NCBI GenBank assembly: GCA_003439945.1
Contig: QVRM01004007.1
Coordinates: 682,001-746,000, forward strand
Source of the DNA: Dermanyssus gallinae
Taxonomy: Eukaryota > Arthropoda > Arachnida > Mesostigmata > Dermanyssidae
DNA length: 64,000 nucleotides
Reading direction: 5' to 3'
The notes under the pieces were generated by a model. That model saw nothing but the letters and a program-made list of their open reading frames with translations, did no database searches and was not told the DNA's origin. The position numbers and the translations under genes were made by a program. Positions within the stretch are counted from its first letter, which is position 1; the number at the start of each line of letters is the position of its first letter. This document shows positions 56,342 through 64,000 of the stretch, one piece after another.

Positions 56342-56496
56342 TGTTACTGTAGGGAATTTACACATCTGACTTTTTACTGTAGGGAATTTACATATCAGAC
56401 TTTCTACTGCAAGGAATTTACACATCTACTGTTAGGAATTTACACATCTACTGTTAGGAATTAACATTCTACTGTAAGGAATTCACATACCTAGTT
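56342..56496 (+). repeat. Short tandem array, about six units
   Basis: Units resemble TACTGTAGGGAATTTACACA, with period varying from about 20 to 37 bp because some copies carry an extra GACTTTT segment. Confidence 0.75.
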
Positions 56497-56784
56497 GGTC
56501 GGGCTATTGGTCGTGGCGGCTATGCGTGGCGCGTATTGTTACGCATGCATTTTCCCCAAGGGTTTTTGACCTCCCAGCACAGTCAGCCTCGGCGCTCTAG
56601 TTCGCATTTATTAATTTTCCCATATAATGTTTTTCATGCTTATAACGTGCCTACTAGGTATAAATAATGTTATATGTCGCACTTTTATGGCAAAGCGCGA
56701 CTACCTGGAGTCAACACGCCGCCTCCTCAACAAGACACAAAACCTATTAGCCACACAAGTTCTCTTTAAGTTAAGCAATTGTTT

Positions 56785-56945
56785 ACGCATGAGAGTACAA
56801 TCAATAGATGCGTCTTGTCTTTCCTCCTCGCGTCTTGAAAGTTCGTGGTATTCGGACAGACCAGGTGATGATAGCCGTCATCTATAGATCGGACGTGGCA
56901 AAGGTGACATGCTACAGCACCCCAGATGTGAAAGGCACTGAGCAT
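56785..56945 (+). repeat. Dispersed repeat 'E', copy 2
   Basis: Counterpart of 51210-51390; see the shared pieces given there. A plus-strand frame over 56627-56887 is not conserved between copies. Confidence 0.45.
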
Positions 56946-57224
56946 ATCCGCCGAGCGTCTCCAACCTTCCGACGGAATTTCTTCGAAATATACATCTATT
57001 TATATATGCACCCAGTTTGGCAGCGTACATGCTCTAGCCTTAAGTGTCGTTCAAGAGTGGCTGCGCCATTTGATTGCATATTAGAGAGAGCTCCCTTTTA
57101 AAGAGCCCCGCCAGCTGCGCCCTAACCGCAATAAGCGCTATGCAAATTTCGAACATATGCTTGGCGCCGTTTTTTTCTTAGTCACAACCATTCGGCGTAG
57201 CGGAGCCCGTCCGATACAATGCAA
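56946..57224. other. No recognisable gene
   Basis: Short spacer, nothing recognised. Confidence 0.5.
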
Positions 57225-57693
57225 CTATTCTGTAGGGCTGTCTGCTTCTGGGTCGCAACGTATTTGTTTACGTGACGGAGTGAATTCTCTCCGCCGCTCT
57301 GCCCTCGCCGGTCCCGTCTGCTCAGGCGACTGTTGTGTCAGTTGCGGTATCCACGGTATGGACGGGAACGCAGTAGCAGATGGCGGTTTTGTAACCAGAT
57401 CACCTTCCGGTAGATCAGGATGATTTCGTATGCGTTCGGTTAGCAGTTGCATCCTGTCGCTTCACGCCTCCAGTTACTGTGAGCACGTTAGACAGAGTAT
57501 TGCGGTTGTTTGGAGTCAAAAAGGTATACTCACGCGGCTTCTTGCGGTCGAGCGTCTCGACAGCACTGCGGTCGTGTTTTCTGGTGCTCTGCAGTGCCGG
57601 AAATGTCACTGGCTGCGTTATGTTTTCTGTTTGTGAAGATACGCGGCGTGACTTCGTTAGACGGCGTCGCACTGGCATGTAAGCAGGGAACAC
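57225..57693 (-). other. Unrecognised coding-like segment in two overlapping frames
   Basis: Locally GC-richer. The minus strand is open from 57693 (RRRLTKSRRVSSQTENITQP, then LTPNNRNTLSNVLTVTGG) to 57415. In another frame it is open from 57452 (MQLLTERIRNHPDLPEGDLV, then PSIPWIPQLTQQSPEQTG) to 57225, with 38 bases of overlap. The peptides are basic, Pro/Thr/Ser-rich and low in hydrophobics, as in gag-like or disordered proteins. It could be a frameshifted retroelement ORF1 or two exons of a host gene. I recognise no domain. Confidence 0.25.
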
Positions 57694-58216
57694 GACACAG
57701 CTTGCTTAGTTTATCATGTGGTCACTGCATGGTCATGTTTGACAGCGTGCACGATTCACGTATTTTGTGGACCTTAACACAAATCGGGAAACACAAATTA
57801 GAATCCACGTCACGGCACCACGAGCATAATTTGTTTTTGGATAGAAAGAAACCGCTAGATTCGTTAGTCGGATTGATTTAAATAAATTGTGAAAATATAA
57901 GCTACTTATTTTTCATTGATTCGACCCAATATCACAATATCGTATTACCTCAAAACAATTCAGTAATTGTTGAAATTTTGGCGACAGTCGTGCGCTGTCA
58001 TATGACTAATTTGTAGTAGTCGTAGCAGAAACGAACTATTTATTGTTAGTAAATTTTTGTACTTATAGAAATGCAATATCATTTTACAATATGTAGTTGT
58101 ACAAGCTTTTTGGTAACAGTATGTGTATTAGATCGCGCTCCTAAACTTTACAACAAATCATAAATTTGATGGCAATTACAGCCGCATGGTGCACATGTGG
58201 GGTACTTGTCCGGCCA
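57694..58216. other. No recognisable gene
   Basis: AT-rich, nothing recognised. Confidence 0.5.
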
Positions 58217-58575
58217 CTATATAGGTGGTACGTATGCGTGGTAATAGTTCCATGCTCTCTGGGTTTTGGCCAAGGTGAAAAGACATTGAACTAAGTCATG
58301 TGTCGAGTAGCATGAGAAAAAGCCATGTTGGCACTCTGAGATCGGTTTCTTGTGCTTCAGTTTGTCCGTCAGTCGCACATAAATAAAATGTTCGACCGCC
58401 TTGGAGAGACTAAGCATGATGCTAGTGTATGGGGAAGCAGAGGGGTCATTTTGAGGGGATTTGACTTCAGAAACCAGGAAGTGGGTACCCTTCCAGCAGT
58501 CGGGAAAAGCGCCAGATCGCAAAATACCCTTCACTATTTTTATAAAAACAGAAAGATGATTGTTGAATGATGAAG
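58217..58575 (-). pseudogene. LINE reverse transcriptase fragment (fingers)
   Basis: The minus strand is open from about 58534: ILRSGAFPDCWKGTHFLVSE, then SPYTSIMLSLSKAVEHFIYV and KKPISECQHGFFSCYSTHDL. These match the segment 'G-x-FP-x-x-WK ... YRPIS-x-L-x-x-SK-x-x-E ... QHGF-x-x-x-x-ST' before motif A of CR1/Jockey-type polymerases. Motif A itself is absent, so only about 105 residues remain. Confidence 0.65.
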
Positions 58576-59099
58576 TGCTAGCGTTATGTGCCTAGCTTGG
58601 TTGCATTTTTCCTTCATCCAGCGGGGCGTAGCGAAATTTAATTTTCTGCTGCAGTGCATATTAACGTGCTACCTGGAGCTTTTTGGATTATTTGGAAGTT
58701 TGTACGAGCCAACCGTTCATTCCTAGCAGTAGGGTCTTATAGGAAAATTTGTCAGATCCAAGGTTGATTCTTGGTTTTCCCTTTGGATTGTGGTGTCAGG
58801 GACAATGACCAGGTGCAGACGCGAGGATACTCTGTGACTTTTCTACTGCCGATAAGCCAGGTTGAACTCCTTCCCAATTGTTATTGGGCGAACATTTTGC
58901 CCCTTTGTAGATGTATTCAAGTCAATTTTTAAACGTCGGTAGAACTATTAACGGCGATCTATATCTATAAAAATAAAAGGGAAGTGCACGCCTTAATCAA
59001 CACGGGTCGGGTGGAAAACTGAAATGGCTTTTCAAGTAGTTTAGAAACCGTTTAGTGCGTGCACAACAGCTGTGTGTAGGTGAGTTTTTGTGTTACTTG
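58576..59099. other. No recognisable gene
   Basis: No motif-bearing frame or repeat seen. Confidence 0.5.
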
Positions 59100-59240
59100 T
59101 ACGCCGGCCGTTGCATAGAGGTAGCGTAGTGTCCGCCTTGTTAGTAGCGCCAAAATGCGGCAGAGCTTTGCAATCCCGCAAAACATGCTCGGCCTTTTCG
59201 ACATCTTGAACACTAGGAAGATTCGAATTATTGCGGCATA
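59100..59240 (-). pseudogene. LINE C-terminal fragment
   Basis: The minus-strand frame DVEKAEHVLRDCKALPHFG resembles the end of the C-terminal CCHC module of R1/Jockey-type LINEs (EH-x-L-x-x-C-x-x-L). Very short; it lies about 100 bp from the 3' end of R1 copy 2 but is not part of it. Confidence 0.35.
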
Positions 59241-59347
59241 ACTATAACCACTGTTACGAGCCATAGCTGCCCCGAATTTTACGTCAACTTTCTACAATGT
59301 ATGCAGTTCCCATTAAGACATTGCAGGGGCATTTTTTTATTTCTTAA

Positions 59348-59945
59348 TTTGTGGAGGAGGGTTAAATGCAGTTACGCACTACTAGTGCGTAACTTTCGCT
59401 TTTTATTTCGAGCTGTGTGGGAACATCCATAGAACAGTGGTATAGGCCAGGAGAAGGGCGAGTGCCCTATCGGATCAATTGGCCGGGGTCCCTCACGGAT
59501 TCCTTCACCTGTCAGGCGTCTTTTGTCCCAGCCCTTGCAAACTCGTTTGGTTCAAAGTCGTGCTTTCTTCAGCCGCAAAACGATTCTGCCTCTCCTCACA
59601 TCTTCTGTGTTTTCCTTTCAGCATTTCCTGTGCTACTTCCGCTTCCAATTACCATGTCTGGATCGAACCCAAGGTGTACTCCACGAATCCTTTCAAACAA
59701 TTTTGCGAGCGATCCTGGACTTCAGGATGAATTATTCCCGCTCTGGATCATCTTACGCGAATGTGTATAGTCGCTACGATTCTAGCTTCTTCCTATGACA
59801 GGCACCTGAGGAGTGTGTATTGTGGACTGTCTTCCAGGGCACCTTCGCAGAAAAGGCATGTTCCTTCTCGAGCCTTCTCTATTCGGTAGAGGTATGATTA
59901 GAAGTTGTCATGTCGCAGGAGCACCTGATGAACTGTATTAAGATA
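59348..59945 (-). pseudogene. R1-clade LINE copy 2, 3' end
   Basis: The 3' region shares GTGGAGGAGGGT, ATCCATAGAACAGT and TTGGCCG-type blocks with copy 1 at 40869-41100. The coding part reads VLLRHDNF, a stop, SYLYRIEKAREGTCLFCEGA, QYTLLRC, then FVEYTLGSIQTW and NQTSLQGLGQ. This parallels GHGDFQSYLFRIGKAPSVTC and HTLLKC of copy 1, then FVEYICSTASAW and NQTGSQVLGQ. The C-x2-C pair is intact here. Several stops are present. It is truncated on the 5' side near 59945 and is not flanked by (TA)n at its 3' end (TTAAGAAATAAAAAAATGCC follows). Confidence 0.8.
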
Positions 59946-59991
59946 TGTTTTGTTATGTTTATGTATGTTTACAGTGCGCCATCGATGCTGT

Positions 59992-59994
<3 letters not shown>

Positions 59995-60031
<37 letters not shown>
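59995..60031. repeat. (TA)n microsatellite
   Basis: Pure TA run, about 50 bp beyond the truncated 5' edge of R1 copy 2. Confidence 0.9.
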
Positions 60032-60034
<3 letters not shown>

Positions 60035-60159
60035 TATTTCGGCACCACAATAACTGTTTTGAAATACCGTTTACGCAGTTTAACTGCGTTGTACATTAGA
60101 TACAATAGCGTTGATTTTTGCCATGGGCTTTGCTTAGATAGTCCTATTTAGTATAATAA

Positions 60160-60162
<3 letters not shown>

Positions 60163-60237
<75 letters not shown>
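60163..60237. repeat. (TA)n microsatellite
   Basis: Pure TA run of about 75 bp, followed by GGTGTTCGG. Confidence 0.9.
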
Positions 60238-60238
<1 letters not shown>

Positions 60239-60419
60239 TGTTCGGATTTGATTGCCTAAAGCTCTGGGGTGTGGTCAAGCTCGGTGAGAAAATTATGTTT
60301 TCCAATGGAAATGGGAGCGGAAAAGCTTCGTATAGAAATAAGATGATTTTTTAATACATTTTTTAAGGTTGTGATTTCAAATGCACGATTGTGACAGAAC
60401 GCATTCTTCAATGAAAAAC

Positions 60420-61055
60420 CGGGAATTCTGTGCTCTTGTTCTCTTCACAAACGAAGCGTCCTTTACACAACATGGTGTGTTTAACGCACACAATGTTTAT
60501 TGGTAGGCCACGAAGTACCTTCATATGATCCGCTCGCATGCACACTAGCTGCTTCTACGTGAATATCTGGCATAGTGGACAACTATCTAATCGGACCTTA
60601 TATACTTCTCGACAAGTTAAATAATTCAACATATCACATATCTTTGAGCATAATCTTGCCAGAACTCTTGAAAAACGCTCCAAAGGGTATTTGGTTGAGA
60701 ATGTTGTTCCAGCACGACGGTGCCCCAGTACACAATGCCCTTCAGGTACAGAATTATCTGGATAAAACCTTTGCCAATCGTTGGATTAACCGAGGCGGTC
60801 CACAAACTTGGCCGCCGCGGTCACCCGATGTGTCGAGTCTTGACTTTCCCTTTGAGGCCACCTAATGGATTTAGTCTATGCAACTTTGGTTGAGTCTCTT
60901 GTTGATCTGATCGGCAGAATAGTAACTTCTGCTGGAACCATTTGGGAGGCGCCTGGTATCTTTAAACGCATGCGACAAAAGCTTCGCCATCGCTACATAT
61001 TTTGTTCATTGGCTGACGGTGAATTACTCGAACGAATGAGTAAGTTCAAATCTTA
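60420..61055 (+). pseudogene. Tc1/mariner-type transposase fossil with D41D spacing
   Basis: The plus strand reads CALVLFTNEASFTQHGVFNA, a stop-bearing stretch, then MDNYLIGPYILLDKLNNST, MLFQHDGAPVHNALQVQNYL, NRWINRGGPQTWPPRSPDVS and SLDFPFE. After a frameshift near 60860 it continues LVYATLVESLVDLIGRIV and PGIFKRMRQKLRHRY. The block HDGAPVH...RSPD...LDF gives 41 residues between the second and third Asp, the spacing of the rosa-like DD41D group. The first Asp position reads Asn (TNEA for TDEA). The N-terminal DNA-binding part is absent here; a similar N-terminus occurs at 22656-22730. No terminal repeats located. Confidence 0.7.
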
Positions 61056-61083
61056 CTTATTCGTTCGAGTAAGATTTGAACTT
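61027..61083. repeat. Overlapping double hairpin
   Basis: Arms 61027-61044 and 61052-61069 pair over 18 bases with one mismatch. Arms 61042-61056 and 61069-61083 pair perfectly over 15 bases. The same blocks are thus read forward, reversed and reversed again, inside the end of the transposase fossil. Confidence 0.85.
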
Positions 61084-61765
61084 AAATAATTTTTTGAAAG
61101 TTTCTATACGTTTTACGAGTGACATGATTGACAAAGGAAGCGAACATAGCAGATGCATGTATGCACTCACATCCGATATAGCCATCAGGAGATTTGAGGT
61201 ACTTTGCAACCACAGAAGTCAGCTCTACCAAACTCTATTTGGTACTAAGATGATTCAATTAAAATGCACATTCGTCTAAACGTATTCGTTGTACACGCGT
61301 AGTGAAAAAAAATCGAGAACCTGGACGCATTAGATTTTTTTAAAATAGCAAACGTAAAATTATAAATTTGCGAACTCTTTTTAATGTCATAAACCATACG
61401 GCTAAAAGTCAGCAACCGTACAGCCACAAGGACGGTTGGGGGAACCCTAAATATCTCAACATGTATGGCCCCCGATGCATTGAAGATATACCTCACGGTG
61501 GGTTCCAAGCCCGTAGGGGACGGAGGACGATTTAGAATAAAAAACGATCACCTTAAAAAGTGTTTTTAATTCTAGACGCTCGATTTCTTTCTCCCAGCTT
61601 TTTACTTTATAAAGTTGTATGTATAAATATTATACTTGATCAAGGTGGAAAAATAGCATGCCTAGTAGGAGTGAATTTAAACTAAATTAATAAATGAAAG
61701 AAAAGAAGGGTTTAATATTAATATAAATAATTCTCTTCAAGAATGGAGCACTGCTTTTTTTCCAA
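61084..61765. other. No recognisable gene
   Basis: AT-rich spacer between the transposase fossil and foldback copy 2. Confidence 0.5.
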
Positions 61766-62640
61766 GAGATGGTCTTTGAGAAGTCTTGTTTCGGAGTAAG
61801 AGTGATATTACTAAAATCCGTGATACTGGTAATGTTGTCCGACATAGAAGCTCAGAATGTACAATTGCGAGACAACCAGTCCTGCTATACAGAAACTAAG
61901 CACATCGTCGTGTTTGTAAAAATATTGCTTTTTCCAAAGCACGTATATACACAGCCCAGAAGATGTAACGCGGTCCTCTAAGAGAGAATTCACAAAGAAA
62001 TGAAGTTATTTTATTAGCTCTCACGACCAATACCTTAAAATCGTAAGCATACAACCATTCACAGCGCTCAAAGCTAACACATTCAGACAAATGCGCATTT
62101 CATCATTTTATTACTAAATATATGGCAATGCAAGCCGTAATTGCGGAGTATTTAAGATTGTTCAGTAGCCATGTCGAGATTGAGTGTAGGCATAAATGAC
62201 CAAGATGATTTATAAGTAGGTTAGTCATGCATGCTTTCAATCTTTTCGGAAATCCTTAACTACTCCGTAACCATGGATCGAATCGTTTTGTATGTGGCAT
62301 CAAAATAATGCTCTAAATTATCGTGGAGCTACGATTTTGAGGTGTTGGACGTAAAAGTTAATAATAAAACTTAATTTGTTGCAAATTCATTTTTAAACGA
62401 CCATGTTGCATCTTCTAGCTGGCGTTATATGTTCTTCACTCAGAATTTTCTTTAAACACGACAATGTGCTTAGTTTCTGTATCGAAGGGCTGATTGTCTT
62501 GCAATTACACATGTTGTAGTTCTATGTCTGGCAAAAACACCAGTGTCACGGATTTTAGTAATAACTATCATCTGAAACAAGACTTCTTAGACGCTTCTCA
62601 CTCTGAAACAAGACTTCTTAGACGTTATGTTCCATTGGAA
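61766..62640. mobile_element. Foldback element / long-arm MITE, copy 2
   Basis: Same family as 22764-23383: the left arm starts TTTGAGAAGTCTTGTTTCGG, and the right arm read in reverse has AAGAAGTCTTGTTTCAGAG. Both arms share GACATAGAA, TTGC(A/G)AGACAA, ATACAGAAACTAAGCACAT, AGAAGATG and TTATTA blocks. The centre is about 250 bp longer than in copy 1. The right end carries a 31-bp tandem duplication (62572-62633) of the terminal CTGAAACAAGACTTCTTAGA. Non-coding. Confidence 0.8.
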
Positions 62641-62697
62641 TTTTTTTTGCGTTAGCGAGCTTTATAATGCCCTATGTCGCTTTTTAAATATTTGTGT

Positions 62698-62700
<3 letters not shown>

Positions 62701-62749
<49 letters not shown>
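62701..62749. repeat. (TA)n microsatellite
   Basis: First of a pair; see the direct duplication at 62757-63036. Confidence 0.9.
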
Positions 62750-62751
<2 letters not shown>

Positions 62752-62756
62752 AAAAT

Positions 62757-62900
62757 AAATCATCTGCGTTCACGAGTTTAGTAAAATTACATTTTGTGCA
62801 GCAACCTTTTTATTGTTGCGACTACGCCTCAGTTTGCCTTTTTCGACAACGTGTTCGTTGCAGGTTTGTTAGTAATATAGTTATAGGAAGCTTGGAACAG

Positions 62901-62957
<57 letters not shown>

Positions 62958-63036
62958 CATCTGCGTTCACGAGTTTAGTAAAATTACATTTTGTGCAGCA
63001 ACCCTTTTATTGTTGCGTCTACGCCTCCGTCTGCAA
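62757..63036 (+). repeat. Direct duplication carrying (TA)n, period about 198 bp
   Basis: AAATCATCTGCGTTCACGAG and about 80 bases after it occur at 62757 and again at 62955, each time directly after a TA run. The two copies differ at only a few positions. Confidence 0.9.
62906..62954. repeat. (TA)n microsatellite
   Basis: Second of the pair, inside the duplicated unit. Confidence 0.9.
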
Positions 63037-63040
63037 ATGT

Positions 63041-63105
63041 GGCTCGGTAGTGCGGGACTCAAAGCACTAAAAACTAGTCGGATCCGACCAAAAACCGCAT
63101 AAGCA
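63041..63105 (-). mobile_element. tRNA-like SINE fragment (copy d)
   Basis: Minus strand: TTTTTAGTGCTTTGAGTCCC followed by GCACTACCGAGCC, closely matching the end of copy c (34105-34190). The B box has drifted. Confidence 0.45.
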
Positions 63106-64000
63106 TATCTTCACACGATCAAAGGGGAAGCTCCTCTACTTTTTGGCGCAAAGGATGTTCTCGATAGTACGAGCCTTACTCGTCCAGTTTTCAGGTGACT
63201 TGACGATAAGCTGTATCAGCGTTTTACAAATGCCGTCGTTCGCCCCAGGTAGGCCCACACGCTGCGAGGCCCTTGCCGAGCACCACATGACTGCTCTGGC
63301 GCTTCAGCAGTGATTGCAGAATGAAAGTGTAGTTTTCCATATTCTGAATATTACTTGTTTGTTATTTCACAGAATCAAGGGCTCCAGTTAATTTTTTCGT
63401 TACACCGATAGACGACTAAAACTCTTCCTAAGGACCTGCAGACCCTCAACTTGGGAACTACATTATCACAAAATGCTGTACCTCTGGTATCACAAACACC
63501 CCGGCTGTAGGCGACAAATGCAAAATTTTAACCAAACCGTTGAAGCTAATACTTGAGGATACTCCTCATCTTCCTTAGGCTTAACATGAATCACGTCGTT
63601 TTTAAGAAACGTTCTAAACATAACGCAGACAACTATTGCCGTGTATCGCAATATTCTGCTGCTTGTGAAATTAAGAAATAATTTGCCGCTTAAAGTTTTA
63701 GTTAACCTACATTATTGATCCTACATAGCACGGATTTGCAACACATCGTCCCATATGCTCACAACATTTGGAAATAATTAAATGAAATTCTATAATTACG
63801 ATTATCGTAGATTTTATCTACCATAGCTTTCATGACATGGACGGGTACATCCTTCCGAATTATCTCCAATACGCCGCTTATTATCGACAACTAAAGATTT
63901 ACTACTATGTTATTCACCTTTTGTCGCGCGTGTTGTACACAAATATGGATTCTAGTTATACAAACATAAATACATGGCTACCGCATTCGGATTCTACATA
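63106..64000. other. No recognisable gene
   Basis: Nothing recognised on either strand up to the window edge. Confidence 0.5.

Larger units (their letters stand above)
55976..56784. other. No recognisable gene; hairpin and short tandem array
   Basis: Apart from the stem-loop at 56091-56127 and the tandem array at 56342-56496, nothing recognised. Confidence 0.5.

Noticed and set aside
56342..56496. CRISPR-like array
   Set aside because: Units are adjacent and variable without unique spacers, in a eukaryotic context; it is a minisatellite.

Overview
The window reads as a eukaryotic, almost certainly arthropod, intergenic or intronic stretch. It has no operons, no continuous cellular gene and no rRNA or complete tRNA gene. 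It has about 25 long (TA)n tracts, at least four Tc1/mariner-type remnants, several clades of non-LTR retrotransposon (R1-like, R2-like, CR1/Jockey-like and one I cannot place), tRNA-derived SINEs, and a foldback element with very long inverted arms. R1/R2-clade LINEs plus mariners point to arthropods; I cannot name the species.

Layout. 0-9 kb: a complete mariner (1208-2488, 29-bp identical terminal repeats, TA duplications) with one frameshift in its transposase, then a candidate old exon, a SINE and LINE tails. 9-12 kb: a well-formed candidate cellular exon (9490-9764, minus), and a SINE with a 12-bp target duplication. 14-17 kb: minus-strand LINE fossils, including a tandemly duplicated reverse transcriptase segment. 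18.9-20.5 kb: a GC-richer, low-complexity, (GA)n-bearing island. 22.6-23.9 kb: a transposase N-terminus, a foldback element and a LINE tail side by side. 27.6-29.6 kb: a decayed plus-strand LINE. 32.4-34.2 kb: one copy of a dispersed repeat, a mariner fossil and a SINE. 35-46.7 kb: the densest cluster, holding a second complete mariner (one nonsense codon), an R2-like LINE lacking its YADD box, an unplaced LINE ('LINE-B', one nonsense codon) and a near full-length R1-clade LINE whose ORF1 is intact and whose ORF2 has two frameshifts and one nonsense codon. 49.8-62.6 kb: an R1 fossil, the second copy of the dispersed repeat, a CR1/Jockey-like LINE, a second R1 3' end, a transposase fossil with D41D spacing and a second foldback copy.

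How it fits together. No working gene set is visible except perhaps the intact R1 ORF1. The autonomous elements are each broken by one to a few lesions, so the copies are fairly young but probably dead. Many element ends lie on (TA)n tracts, notably both ends of the R1 LINE, which suggests (TA)n as an insertion target or landing zone. Two segments with splice-like borders on the minus strand (9490-9764 and 30489-30584) may be exons of a cellular gene whose introns hold these elements; this is inference.
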